Part shown: positions 11,703 through 20,297 of the stretch, piece by piece
How the letters are laid out: the number at the start of each line of letters is the position of its first letter
Position numbering within the stretch: the stretch's first letter is position 1
Assembly (NCBI GenBank): GCA_009694045.1
Contig: SHVY01000031.1
Coordinates: 1 to 40,334, forward strand
DNA: 40,334 nucleotides
Reading direction: 5' to 3'
Origin: Alphaproteobacteria bacterium
Lineage (GTDB): Bacteria > Pseudomonadota > Alphaproteobacteria > SP197
Translations under genes and position numbers: made by a program
The notes under the pieces: generated by a model
Database searches by the model: none
What the model was told of the DNA's origin: nothing
Seen by the model: only the letters and a program-made list of their open reading frames with translations

Positions 11703-12575
11703 GGCCGCCATGTCGGCGGGCAGGTTCGAGATGGTCTCGTCCAGCTCCTGGAACGTCGGCTGCGCCGAGTGGGGCACCGAGCCTCGGCCGATCTCGATCG
11801 ATATCTGGGCGGCGTTGCCGTGCAGGTGGGCGATCATGATGTCCATGACCACCTTGTAGAAGGTGGCTTCCTCGTTGACGATGCCCTTTATGCGGGAGGC
11901 GATGGGGTCGGCGATGCCGTACGCCAGGAACACGCCGAGGAACGTGCCGGTGAGCGCGCCGCCGATCATCGCGCCCAGCACCTCTGGCGGCTCCAGGATC
12001 GAACCCATGGTCTTGATGACGCCCAACACCGCCGCGACGATGCCGAGCGCGGGGAGACTTTCCGAGACAAACTGCATCACCTGCGAGGGCTTCAAGGCGT
12101 CGCCGTGATGCTTATCGAGCTGCTTCTCCATGTGGTCGAGGACCTGGTGCGGATCCTCCAGGTTCATCGACACCATCCGCAGGGTGTCGCAAATGAACGA
12201 CATGACGAAATGATCGTGCTGGATCTTCGGGAACCGCCCGAACAGGGCGCTCTCGTGCGGTTTCTCGATATGGGTCTCGAGGGCCATCATGCCCTTGGTC
12301 TTGATCGTCTTGTTGACGACGAACATCAGGCAGAGGAGGTCCTGATAGTCTTTCGTCTTCCACTTCGGACCCTTGATGATCGCGCCCATCGCCTTGGCCG
12401 TCGCGACCAGGGTCGACAGGCTGTTGGCGACGATCGCGGCCGAGATCGCGGCGCCGCCGATCATGACACCTTCGAAGGTCAGGGCTTCGAGGATCGGTTC
12501 CAGGTATCCGCCCGAGGCGAGATAGCCCCCGAACACCGTGGCGAAGAGAAGGACGATGCCGCCGAGCGAAATCAT
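11700..12575 (-). CDS. motA: Flagellar motor stator protein MotA
   Basis: The 291-residue membrane protein forms the ring of the proton-driven flagellar stator with MotB. Four hydrophobic segments are visible: two N-terminal (about 2-20 and 32-52) and two C-terminal (VSESLPALGIVAAVLGVIK and IGGALTGTFLGVFLAYGIA). Between them lies the long cytoplasmic loop, including RFPKIQHDHFVMSF. The family matches MotA1 of proteobacteria. I chose the ATG at 12575 (MISLGGIVLL); the longer frame to 12617 adds polar, atypical residues. No motB or other flagellar gene is adjacent, so this is an orphan stator gene. The stop codon lies at the edge of dispersed repeat copy A. Confidence 0.93.
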   Translation of the reverse strand: MISLGGIVLLFATVFGGYLASGGYLEPILEALTFEGVMIGGAAISAAIVANSLSTLVATAKAMGAIIKGPKWKTKDYQDLLCLMFVVNKTIKTKGMMALETHIEKPHESALFGRFPKIQHDHFVMSFICDTLRMVSMNLEDPHQVLDHMEKQLDKHHGDALKPSQVMQFVSESLPALGIVAAVLGVIKTMGSILEPPEVLGAMIGGALTGTFLGVFLAYGIADPIASRIKGIVNEEATFYKVVMDIMIAHLHGNAAQISIEIGRGSVPHSAQPTFQELDETISNLPADMAA

Positions 12576-12691
12576 ACTGTCCGCGCACCCGTCGTTGCTC
12601 GGAGCGAACGGGCCCAATGCCCGCGTTCGTCCGGACCACCAGTGTCGCCGGAGTGGTTTAAGGTTGCGTTAAGGTCAACGTTTTTCGAGGT

Positions 12692-13921
12692 TTACGTATT
12701 ACCTAGAAGGCCCTCATAGACCTCCCGCCAGCACTGGGCCGGCAGGATATCATCCGCGGCGCCGCGGCGCACGACGATGGCATTGTTCCGCAGGCGCGGG
12801 GCGTGGCGGGCGACGAGGGCGAACCAGGCTTCGTACCAGGAGCGCAGGAAATCGCGTTCGGCGTAACGCTCGTGGATGTCGGCCTGGCGTTTGCGCCGCT
12901 GCCCGCGCCGGCCGGTGAGCTCGCTGGTCCGCAATTGGTCCCGCAGCCGATCCGGCGCCACCATCAGGGTGACGACGCTCAAGGCCTCGGCCTCGCCGAA
13001 CAGGTCGGTGGCCGGATCGCGGTCATAGGCCTTGATGCTGCGCCGATAGGGCCGCAGCAGGTCGTAGTGCATGATGGCGCGATCGACCCGGCCGCGCGGC
13101 AGGTTCTTGACGTGGGCATCGGTCAGCAGCCAGGGACCGTCCTCCAGGCCCAAGCGACCACAGCAGGCAGGGTCCCCCGCGATCCGCTTGATCAGCGTGC
13201 TCTTGCCGCTTGCGGTCGGACCAGTGACGACGACCAGATGCCCGATCCGCCGGCGGCGCGCCTCCAGCACCAGCCGACCCTTGAACGGAGACTTGGTGAT
13301 GGTGACCGGTTCGAAGGCCGTGGTGTGCTTGTTGAACAGCACCTCCATGGCCTTGGCCGTGAACAGGAACGACTGCGCCGCCACGTCTTCCGTGCGCTTG
13401 GGCGCGCCAAGGAGGATCGCCGGCAGGCTTCCGGCCAGCAGCGCGAGGGGGTTGATCCGGGTCCGCAACAGATCGCGCGGGCGCGGTGCCGCGAACTCCA
13501 GCACCACCTTGCTCCGGGCCAGGCGCATGATCCGGCGCAAGGCATGGACCGGATCGAACATGTGGTGCAGGATGTTGAGGCAGAGCACCACGTCGAACCG
13601 GCGGCCTCCCCAGTCCCAGCTCTCGAAGTCGCCGGCGATGTATTCCGGTGCCTGCCCGTTCGCCGCCGCGATCTCGTTCGCGCGCCGCACGCATTCCAGG
13701 TCCGGTTCGATGCCGGTCGCGCCGGCGGCGCCGCGCCGCAACGCCTCGAGGCAGAAGAAGCCGAGGTAGCAGCCGATGTCGAGGATCGTCTGGTCGGCGA
13801 TTCCGGTGCCGAAGATGACGTCGTTCAGGTAGCTCCGATCGTGTCCCGCGGCGCCAGAAGCGCCCGGTACCGCCTGATAGCTGAAGCGCCGGCCAGCGGG
13901 GGATTGGGTCGACTCTGCCAT
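12692..13921 (-). CDS. Fusion protein: SAM methyltransferase and P-loop ATPase/kinase-like domain
   Basis: The 409-residue protein has two parts. Residues 1-220 form a class I methyltransferase with the SAM-binding motif ILDIGCYLGFF (46-56), GIEPD (70-74) and a CLNILHHMFDPV stretch (114-125), similar to the tRNA mo5U34 methyltransferase-like group. Residues 227-409 contain a Walker A motif GPTASGKST (234-242) and several Arg-rich stretches, as in small kinases or guanylate-kinase-like NTPases. The ATG at 13921 is preferred over 13963. No neighbour explains the role: motA lies downstream and phoX upstream, each separated by more than 100 bases. Methylation coupled to phosphorylation, for example of a glycan or small molecule, is a guess. 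Confidence 0.8.
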   Translation of the reverse strand: MAESTQSPAGRRFSYQAVPGASGAAGHDRSYLNDVIFGTGIADQTILDIGCYLGFFCLEALRRGAAGATGIEPDLECVRRANEIAAANGQAPEYIAGDFESWDWGGRRFDVVLCLNILHHMFDPVHALRRIMRLARSKVVLEFAAPRPRDLLRTRINPLALLAGSLPAILLGAPKRTEDVAAQSFLFTAKAMEVLFNKHTTAFEPVTITKSPFKGRLVLEARRRRIGHLVVVTGPTASGKSTLIKRIAGDPACCGRLGLEDGPWLLTDAHVKNLPRGRVDRAIMHYDLLRPYRRSIKAYDRDPATDLFGEAEALSVVTLMVAPDRLRDQLRTSELTGRRGQRRKRQADIHERYAERDFLRSWYEAWFALVARHAPRLRNNAIVVRRGAADDILPAQCWREVYEGLLGNT

Positions 13922-14011
13922 CGGCGGTGCGCGGTCTCGAACGAAGGGGCACGACCTTCGCACAGAAACGGGCGGCCGTCAGCCATCCGCGATGGGCAGG
14001 AAAAGAAGTGA

Positions 14012-14043
14012 GGCCGTGACCAAGTGGAGGAAGAGTCACGGCC
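14012..14043 (-). terminator. Probable intrinsic terminator of phoX
   Basis: GGCCGTGAC (14012-14020) and GTCACGGCC (14035-14043) form a perfect 9-bp stem. In the minus direction the hairpin is followed by TCACTTCTTTTCC, a T-rich tract. It lies 43 bases after the PhoX-like gene's stop. Confidence 0.6.
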
Positions 14044-14085
14044 GCGAGGGGCGCCGGGGAGGGCGCGGGCAAACGGGGAGAGCCG

Positions 14086-15972
14086 TCAGGTGCCGATGAG
14101 GCCTCCACCGGCCTTGACGATCGCCACCACCGCCGGGCGCGGCGGTGTGCCGTCGGCGAAATCGGGCCATCGGGTGGAGGGTGTTGCGAACGTGGAACCG
14201 TCTTCCTCGCCCGGGTGCTGCACCGCGAGGAACAGCGTCGTGCCGTCGGGCGTGAAACACGGGCCGCAGACCTCGGCGCCGCGCGGGGCACTGAAGAACC
14301 GCCGGGTGAGCGCGCGCCCAGCGCCCGCGACTGCGCAGGCGAAGACGCCATCGGCGTGACCCGCCGACTTCGGCGCGCCGTCGGTCGCGATCCACAGGCG
14401 GCCCGTGTTGTCGAAGGCGCAGTTGTCCGGCGCCGCGATCCAGCCGTCGGCGGTGACGCCGGGGCCATACTTGGCACCGTGCGTCACGGCGGCAGGGTCA
14501 CCCGCCAGCAGGAAGATGTCCCAGGTCGCCGCGGCGGCCGCATGGTCACCGTCTGGCGGGGTCAACTCCAGGATGTGACCGAAGGTGTTTTCGGCCCGCG
14601 GGTTCGCGGCATCGACCTGGTCGGCCTTGCGCTTCGTATTGTTCGTCAGGATCACGTAGACCTTGCCGGTTACCGGGTTGGTCTCGACATCCTCGGGCCG
14701 ATCCATCGGCGTCGCGCCCAGCAGGTCCGCGGCGCGGCGGGCCTCGATCACCACGTCCGCCTGACCGGAGAATCCGCTGGCCTGGGTGAGCGGGCCTTCG
14801 CCGTACACCAAGGGTAGCCAGGCAACCGAACCATCCTCGGCGAGGCGCGCCACGAACAGCGTGCCGTCGTCGAGCAGATCGGCGTTCGCGGCCCGGTCGC
14901 CGGGAGCGAACACCCCCGCAGTGACGAATTTGTACAGGTACTCGAACCGCTCGTCGTCGCCGCTGTAGACCACGACCCGGCCATCGCCATTCACCACGGT
15001 CGTCGCCGCCTCGTGCTTAAAGCGGCCGAGCGCGGTGCGTTTCACCGGCTGGGCGGCCGGGTCGTATGGGTCGATCTCGACTACCCAGCCGAACCGATTG
15101 GGCTCGTTCGGTTCGACGGACAGGTCGAAGCGCGCCTCGTGCAACGCCCACCAGGGATAGTCCGGCTCGCCCTTGATGCCGACGCAGTCGTAATTCACGG
15201 CTTCGAGGGTTCCCGCCGGATCGCCGGAGAGGTACTGATGGAAGTTCTCCTCGGCCGACAGGATTGTGCCCCAGGGCGTAACCCCGCCGCCGCAGTTGCT
15301 GAGCGTGCCGATCACGCGCTCGCCCGAAGCATCGGCAATCGTCCGCATGCGGGCATGGCCCTTGGCCGGACCGGCGACCGCGACCACGGTCGAACGCAGC
15401 GACACCCGCCGATTGTAGGTGCTGTCAGCGACCACGGACCACGCGGCTCCGTCGCGCCTGATCTCCGCGACGCTGAGGCCGACGGCGGCCAACTCGACGC
15501 CGACGTGGTCCCTGGTCAAGGACGCCCCGATGTTTTCGGGGTTGACCCCGGGAAACATGCGCACCGGGTCGGAGTATTCGTGGTTCACCACCAGCCGCCC
15601 GCGATCGGAGGCCGTCGAGCCGGCGGGCAGGGGGAGGAAGGCGATGAAATCGCAGTTGAAGCCGAACTGCGCTTCCTGCGCCTCCGGCGATACGATCGCG
15701 GGATCGAACGCGGGCGCACCGGCGGCAACCGGATCGCCCCAGCGCAACAGCACCTGCGCCCCATAGCCATCCGCGACGTGGTGCGTCTCGTCGTAGCCCT
15801 TCGTGAGCTCGGCGAACCCGAGGGACTCCGCGGCCCCGGCGGTCGCCAGGGTGGCTACCCCCGCCGCGCTTCCCGCCATGACCGCCGCGAGCCCGAGCAT
15901 GGCCTCGCGCCGATCGGTCCGGGCGGCGATCATCGCCGCGAGGGTTTGCGCTTCGGGATTCCGACCGATCAT
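14086..15972 (-). CDS. PhoX-family phosphatase (DUF839)
   Basis: The 628-residue protein belongs to the PhoX family, Ca/Fe-dependent alkaline phosphatases exported by Tat that release phosphate from organic esters. The N-terminus has a twin-arginine-like stretch (RTDRREAMLGLAAV, about residues 18-31) before an Ala/Gly-rich hydrophobic region. Family sequences include LVVNHEYSD, GGGVTPWGTILSAEENF, LGRFKHEAATTVV, MDRPEDVETNP and APDNCAFDNTGRLWIATDG. I chose the ATG at 15972; the open frame runs further upstream, but only as the shadow of the next gene. A terminator-like hairpin follows. No Pho box or pst gene is visible nearby. Confidence 0.92.
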   Translation of the reverse strand: MIGRNPEAQTLAAMIAARTDRREAMLGLAAVMAGSAAGVATLATAGAAESLGFAELTKGYDETHHVADGYGAQVLLRWGDPVAAGAPAFDPAIVSPEAQEAQFGFNCDFIAFLPLPAGSTASDRGRLVVNHEYSDPVRMFPGVNPENIGASLTRDHVGVELAAVGLSVAEIRRDGAAWSVVADSTYNRRVSLRSTVVAVAGPAKGHARMRTIADASGERVIGTLSNCGGGVTPWGTILSAEENFHQYLSGDPAGTLEAVNYDCVGIKGEPDYPWWALHEARFDLSVEPNEPNRFGWVVEIDPYDPAAQPVKRTALGRFKHEAATTVVNGDGRVVVYSGDDERFEYLYKFVTAGVFAPGDRAANADLLDDGTLFVARLAEDGSVAWLPLVYGEGPLTQASGFSGQADVVIEARRAADLLGATPMDRPEDVETNPVTGKVYVILTNNTKRKADQVDAANPRAENTFGHILELTPPDGDHAAAAATWDIFLLAGDPAAVTHGAKYGPGVTADGWIAAPDNCAFDNTGRLWIATDGAPKSAGHADGVFACAVAGAGRALTRRFFSAPRGAEVCGPCFTPDGTTLFLAVQHPGEEDGSTFATPSTRWPDFADGTPPRPAVVAIVKAGGGLIGT

Positions 15973-16058
15973 GGATGCCCCGTTCGTTGTCGGCCCGAAG
16001 ATGCCGCCGTAGCCGTGACCGCGCGACGGCCCTTTCGTGAAGTCCGCCTGACGGCCTC

Positions 16059-16922
16059 TTACCGCCGCAGCCGGTGGATCAGGCTCGAGGTATCCCAGCG
16101 CCGTCCACCCGCCGCCTGGACCTCGGCGTAGAACTGATCGATCAGCGCCGTGACCGGCAGGAAGGCCCCGTTGCGGCGTGCCTCGGCCATGCAGATGCCG
16201 AGGTCCTTGCGCATCCAATCGACGGCGAAGCCGAAGTCGAACGTGCCCGCCAGCATCGTCTTGCCGCGGTTCTCCATCTGCCAGGACTGGGCGGCGCCCT
16301 TGGCGATGACGTCGAGCACCAGCTCGCCGTCGAGCCCGGCCCGCTGGGCGAAGGCCAGACCTTCCGCGAGCCCCTGAACCAGACCGGCGATGCAGATCTG
16401 GTTGACCATCTTGGTGAGCTGGCCGGCGCCCACGGGTCCCATCAGGGTCACGGCGCGGCCGTAGCAATCCATCGCGGGCTTGGCCCGGTCGAAGGCGGCC
16501 GGATCGCCGCCGACCATGACGGTCAGCCGGGCGTTCTCGGCCCCCGTCTGGCCGCCGGAGACCGGCGCGTCGAGGAAGGCGATGCCGTGGGCCCCGGCTT
16601 CGGCCGCGAGTTCGCGCGCCACCTCGGCCGATGCGGTGGTGTGGTCGGCGAACACGGTGCCCCGGGCCATGCCGGCGAACGCACCGTCCGGCCCTTGGGT
16701 TACCTGGCGCACGTCGTTGTCGGCACCGACGCAGGCGAAGACCACCGCGGCGCCCACCGCCGCCTCGCGGGCGGTCGCGGCGACCCGACCCTGGTGCTTC
16801 GCGGTCCACAACTTGGCCTTGGCCGCGGTACGGTTGAAGACCGTGACGTCATGTCCCTTGGCCGCCAAGTGTCCGGCCATGGGGAATCCCATCACTCCCA
16901 ATCCCAGGAACGCAACCTTCAC
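16059..16922 (-). CDS. NAD(P)-dependent beta-hydroxyacid dehydrogenase (3-hydroxyisobutyrate dehydrogenase family)
   Basis: The 287-residue reductase has an N-terminal Rossmann domain with FLGLGVMGFPMA (GxGxxG at 7-12), the substrate motif DAPVSGGQTGAENARL (118-133) and the catalytic Lys171 in GAGQLTKMVNQ. The family includes 3-hydroxyisobutyrate dehydrogenase, tartronate semialdehyde reductase and succinic semialdehyde reductases; the exact substrate is not decidable here. It ends 86 bases before the PhoX-like start and is separated by about 140 bases from the upstream dehydrogenase-like gene, so it may have its own promoter. Confidence 0.92.
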   Translation of the reverse strand: MKVAFLGLGVMGFPMAGHLAAKGHDVTVFNRTAAKAKLWTAKHQGRVAATAREAAVGAAVVFACVGADNDVRQVTQGPDGAFAGMARGTVFADHTTASAEVARELAAEAGAHGIAFLDAPVSGGQTGAENARLTVMVGGDPAAFDRAKPAMDCYGRAVTLMGPVGAGQLTKMVNQICIAGLVQGLAEGLAFAQRAGLDGELVLDVIAKGAAQSWQMENRGKTMLAGTFDFGFAVDWMRKDLGICMAEARRNGAFLPVTALIDQFYAEVQAAGGRRWDTSSLIHRLRR

Positions 16923-17062
16923 CGCTGATCTCCCTCTGCCGAGGGAAGCATTCTAGCCAGCGCCGGGAGCCGCGACAACGAAAGGACGCTCGTGTCGATT
17001 CTGGTTTCGAAGTTCGCTATCGAGGGCTGCCGCGAGAACGGGCAGACTTCAGAACCACGACG

Positions 17063-18239
17063 CTAGGCGTGGGCCCAGGCGGGTGTGCGGGTGGCGAGGC
17101 GCAAGCGGCGGCGGCGGGACGTCCAGGCTTCGTCGGCCTTGACCTCGGCGGGCCGTTGGCGTGATGCCTTCGGCCTCGGCGCGGGCGAGATTCTCCGCCA
17201 CCCGTTCGCCGATCGCCGCGACCCGGGCGAGGGGGACCGATCGGTCGTAACCGGGGCCATCGAGTTCGGCGGCCACGTTGATCAGCCCGCCGGCGCCGAC
17301 GATCAGTTCGGGGACGCAGATGACCTGGCGTCGGCGCAGCGCCTCGGCGTGGTCCGGCCGATCCAATTGGCCCTTGGCCGCCCCGGCGATGATCCCGGCC
17401 GACAGATCGGGGATGGTTCGATCGTTCAGGACGCCGGCGGCGGCGCACGGGGCGAACACATCGGCTGGGACCCGATGGATCGCCGCCGGGCTCACCGGTT
17501 CGGCACCCAAGTCAGCGACGGCGCGGACGACGTGCGCGTCGTTGAGGTCGGCGACGACCAGGCGCGCCCCTTCGTGCTTGAGCAGGGTCGCCAGGGCATA
17601 ACCCACGCGACCCAGTCCCTGCACGGCGACCGTCGTTCCCGCGAGGCCGACGCGACCGAGGCGATGCCGGATGGCCGCCTGGATTCCCACCAGCACGCCG
17701 TAGGCCGTGGCGACCGATGGGTCGCCGCCGCCGCCGGGCGTTGCCCCGATCACGAACGGGGTCTCCATGGCGACGAAGTCGAAATCCTGGGCCGAGACGC
17801 CGAGATCCGAGGTGAGGATGAGCCCGCCGCCAAGGCGCGCCGTGAACCGGCCGAGCATGCGGAAGAGGGCGGGCGATTTGCCGTGCAGCGGATGGCCCTG
17901 CACCACGACCGCGGCTCCGCCCAGGGACAGACCGAAGAGCGCAGCCTGGCGCGTCGCCGCCCGCGACAGCTTGAGCACCGCATCGATCGCCTCCGCGCGG
18001 TTGCGAACGGTCGTCATGCGAACCGCGCCGAGGGCGGGGCCGAGGCTACGGTCATGGACGGCGAACGTCGCGTTCAGTCCACTGGCCGCGTCACGGCAGC
18101 GCAGCAGCCGCTCATGGCCGGCGAAGGACGCGGGGTAGGGATCGCCCGGTTGCAGGACGTCGTCGAACGCCAGGTCCGGCGCGACCCGCCGGACGGCCGG
18201 CTTCGCGGCCCGCTGGCGCCCCTGCGTGACGATGCTCAC
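17063..18239 (-). CDS. Glu/Leu/Phe/Val dehydrogenase homologue lacking catalytic lysines (3' frameshift)
   Basis: The protein of about 390 residues matches amino acid dehydrogenases of the leucine dehydrogenase type from start to end: GLNATFAVHDRSLGPALGAVRM (residues 54-75, in part), SLGGAAVVVQG (105-115), GGGGDPSVATAYGV (169-182) and the NAD-binding VAVQGLGRVG (204-213). However, the two lysines needed for catalysis (in the family's MTYKNAL and GGGKAV) are Gln98 and Ala110 here, while the catalytic-region Asp (145) remains. Deamination activity is therefore doubtful. The start is GTG at 18239, overlapping the upstream stop (GTGA). One frame change near 17150, in a GGCCC stretch, moves the 3' end to the stop at 17063, giving a family-like tail AEVKADEAW; uncorrected, the frame runs to 17049. 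Confidence 0.75.
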
Positions 18240-18747
18240 GTTTCCTGCCCCGGCGCTCGAACACCTGGGGTGCCGCGCCGTTGTCCTTCGGCGGCAAGGC
18301 CGGCTGGGGCATGGCGTAGAATTTCGGTTCGCGCGGGTCCCAGCTCCGCTCGAACGGCAGGCGCATCATCAGGCCCGTGCCGTTCTGCTCGGCCTCGCTC
18401 GTCGCCTGCTGCAGCTGCTCCGCCAGGTCGCGGCCCCACGGCACCACATAGGCCCTGGGCTCGGCCTGTCCGCTGTACTGCAGCCACAGGTAGATCCCCT
18501 CGTTCTCGCGGATGGTCGTCGCCAGCACCGTCGCGACGGCGGTTTGACCGTTCGCCCATTCGAGCGCCACGGGCTTGGGCCGGCTCAGAAGCTCGGCGAA
18601 GGCCGAGTACCCGATCGCCAGCAGCACCAGCGCGGTGCCGACGGCCGCCCCGCGCACCCACAGCTTGCGCGGTGCCCAGACCCCGATGGTGGCGAGCACG
18701 GCCGCGACGGCGACGGCAAGACCGAACAGGGTGGTCAGGTCGCGCAT
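18236..18747 (-). CDS. Two-helix membrane protein of the ExbB-like operon (3' frameshift)
   Basis: The protein of about 170 residues has two hydrophobic helices (about 6-26 and 34-54) followed by a soluble domain including LEWANGQTAVATVLATTIREN (63-83, in part) and a conserved-looking YLWLQYSGQAEPRAYVVPWG. I do not recognise the family. It starts at 18747, sharing one base with the stop of the upstream gene (TGATG). As written the frame runs on to 18112 deep inside the next gene. A single missing G in the G-run at 18248-18251 would instead end it with GQET-stop at 18236, giving a clean 4-base GTGA overlap with the next start. The corrected end is inference but fits the operon's tight packing. 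Confidence 0.65.
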
Positions 18748-19355
18748 CAGTCCTTGGTCCCGACCCGAAGCGGCTTATGGAGGCTGTGAACGCTGCCCGG
18801 AACCAGGCCGCCCTCGGGATCGAGGTTGAACCGCAGAGCGGTCATCTCCTCGCCTTCCCGCCCCAGGTCCACCTTGGTCGTGAGCAGTTGCCGCGACGAG
18901 GTCCCATCCGGCGATTTGGCCGATACGACCATCGTGACGGGAACGGGAAGCGTGCCGCTGGGGTTGCGGTACAAATGCACATTGGCCACGTACTCGCCGG
19001 CGGCGAGGCCGCGGCTGTAGGCGACTTCGTAGTTGAGCGCGGTGGCGTCGAGCACGTTGCCCAGATCGTCGCGCAGCAGATTGAACAGCGCGCCGCTCTT
19101 GTTCGAATAGCCGACCGGGACGTCGCCGGGGGCCTGGACCCACAGGTCCACGTCGCTGGTCATGGCGTCCGGCCAGCGAATCTCGACGATGACGTTGCCC
19201 GGCGGCTCCTCACGCTGGTTCGAGGCCTGCGCCTGAGGATTGATGTGCGGCAGCAGCAACAGCACGCAGGACACGAAGCCGGCGAGCGCGAGCGTGATGA
19301 CGTCGCGAAAGACCGTGTCCGAATCATCCCCGCCGAACGGATCAAGCTCGACCAT
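18747..19355 (-). CDS. One-helix ExbD/MotB-like protein with beta-rich periplasmic domain
   Basis: The 202-residue protein has a short cytoplasmic N-terminus, one membrane helix (about 17-37) and a periplasmic domain. Asp18 sits at the entrance of the helix (FRDVITLALAGFVSCVLLLL), the position of the ion-carrying Asp in ExbD, TolR and MotB. The outer domain, about residues 50-165, has the feel of a beta-sandwich (DVDLWVQAPGDVPVGYSNKSG, then AAGEYVANVHLYRNPSG), reminiscent of DUF2135/YfaP-like domains, rather than the OmpA-like or ExbD fold. It overlaps the upstream ExbB-like gene by 14 bases and the downstream gene by one. It is proposed to be the B subunit of the ExbB-like channel; this is inference from topology, the Asp position and context. 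Confidence 0.65.
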   Translation of the reverse strand: MVELDPFGGDDSDTVFRDVITLALAGFVSCVLLLLPHINPQAQASNQREEPPGNVIVEIRWPDAMTSDVDLWVQAPGDVPVGYSNKSGALFNLLRDDLGNVLDATALNYEVAYSRGLAAGEYVANVHLYRNPSGTLPVPVTMVVSAKSPDGTSSRQLLTTKVDLGREGEEMTALRFNLDPEGGLVPGSVHSLHKPLRVGTKD

Positions 19356-20085
19356 GGGCCTCGCCCCGCGCGATGATTCCGGTGATGAGGTTGACGGTCC
19401 CCGAGGACAGGAGCTGGAAGTTCACCATCAGCCAGATGTTCAGGACCGAACCCACCAGGGTCGTGTTCAGGACCGTGGCCATGCCCCCGATCAGGATCGA
19501 GACCATCGGTCCGATCGTGCTCGGGTCACTGGCCGCCTGGGGATCGACCCCGGACAACGCTATGATGAACCCGACGACCGTGCCGATCAGGCCGAGCAGA
19601 ACCAGGGTGGTGCCGAACTGGCGCACCATGCCGATCCGGCTCGCGAGCTTGAGTTTGAGACTGGATGCCAGCAGCGAGCGGCTGTCGGGTCCGCAGGCGT
19701 CGATCGCCCGCAGGTAGGACGCGACCTTGGACCCGCGCGGCGGCACGGGGTCGCGCACCCAGTTCAGTTCCCGGCTGACCCGCCAGGCCCTGGTCACGGC
19801 GACACCGAGACCCACCGCGAAGACCCCGGCGATCAGGGCAGTGATGCCGGTCGTGTCGCCGACCAGCAGCGGCACGGTCCAACCGGCGAGGGTGGCCGCG
19901 GCCAGCAGCGCGAAGCCGACCAGGTTGACGATGGCAATGCGCAGCAGCAGCACGTAGCTGTACGCCCGCGGATCGTCGTCCAACATGGCGGCGGGCAGGG
20001 CCGCCGGCGACGCCCGCCGCGCGACATCACTGGGCGATCGCCACGATGTCCGCAGGGCTTCGAGATCCGACAACGTCAAATTCAC
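19342..20085 (-). CDS. MotA/TolQ/ExbB-type proton-channel protein
   Basis: The protein of about 247 residues has four hydrophobic segments (about 46-68, 82-100, 158-179 and 196-223 counted from 20088). The last two carry the ExbB/TolQ/MotA pattern: FGTTLVLLGLIGTVVGFIIAL and GGMATVLNTTLVGSVLNIWL, with the small and Thr residues that line the ion path. Two GTG codons are possible starts (20088 and 20085); the second lies 7 bases from AAGGAG (20093-20098) and fits better. It heads the four-gene overlapping unit. Unlike exbB or tolQ, it has no exbD, tolR or tonB beside it. The neighbour at 18747-19355 has the right topology to be its partner. Confidence 0.82.
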   Translation of the reverse strand: MNLTLSDLEALRTSWRSPSDVARRASPAALPAAMLDDDPRAYSYVLLLRIAIVNLVGFALLAAATLAGWTVPLLVGDTTGITALIAGVFAVGLGVAVTRAWRVSRELNWVRDPVPPRGSKVASYLRAIDACGPDSRSLLASSLKLKLASRIGMVRQFGTTLVLLGLIGTVVGFIIALSGVDPQAASDPSTIGPMVSILIGGMATVLNTTLVGSVLNIWLMVNFQLLSSGTVNLITGIIARGEAHGRA

Positions 20086-20088
20086 CAC

Positions 20089-20297
20089 GCATCTCCTTCA
20101 ATCTGTCGCGCCAGTCGAACCGAAATGCCGACCCGGCGCCGCGAGGACGCGCCACGGGGCTATCCTGGGCGCGCTGGCGTTAACCAACTCTGAAGAGCGG
20201 GGGAAGGTCGACAGCTCTCGTCGGACTCGCGTATCATCGCGCTCGACCCGGACCAGCGGACCCCGCGGTTCATTCATCATTAACCGGAGCAAGGGAC
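20089..20297. promoter_or_regulatory. Divergent intergenic region between ExbB-like operon and FAD dehydrogenase operon
   Basis: These 209 bases must hold promoters for both outward operons. The AAGGAG ribosome binding site of the minus-strand gene (20093-20098) and a GGAGCAAGGG site before the plus-strand ATG are visible. I cannot assign -35/-10 boxes with confidence, and no gene or repeat is seen. Confidence 0.5.

Noticed and set aside
12660..12705. Promoter for motA on the minus strand (TTGACC present)
   Set aside because: No -10 box at a suitable distance could be found, so it is not listed as a feature.
15973..16809. N-terminal extension of the PhoX frame
   Set aside because: It overlaps the beta-hydroxyacid dehydrogenase gene and is Arg/Gly-rich; the family N-terminus starts at 15972.
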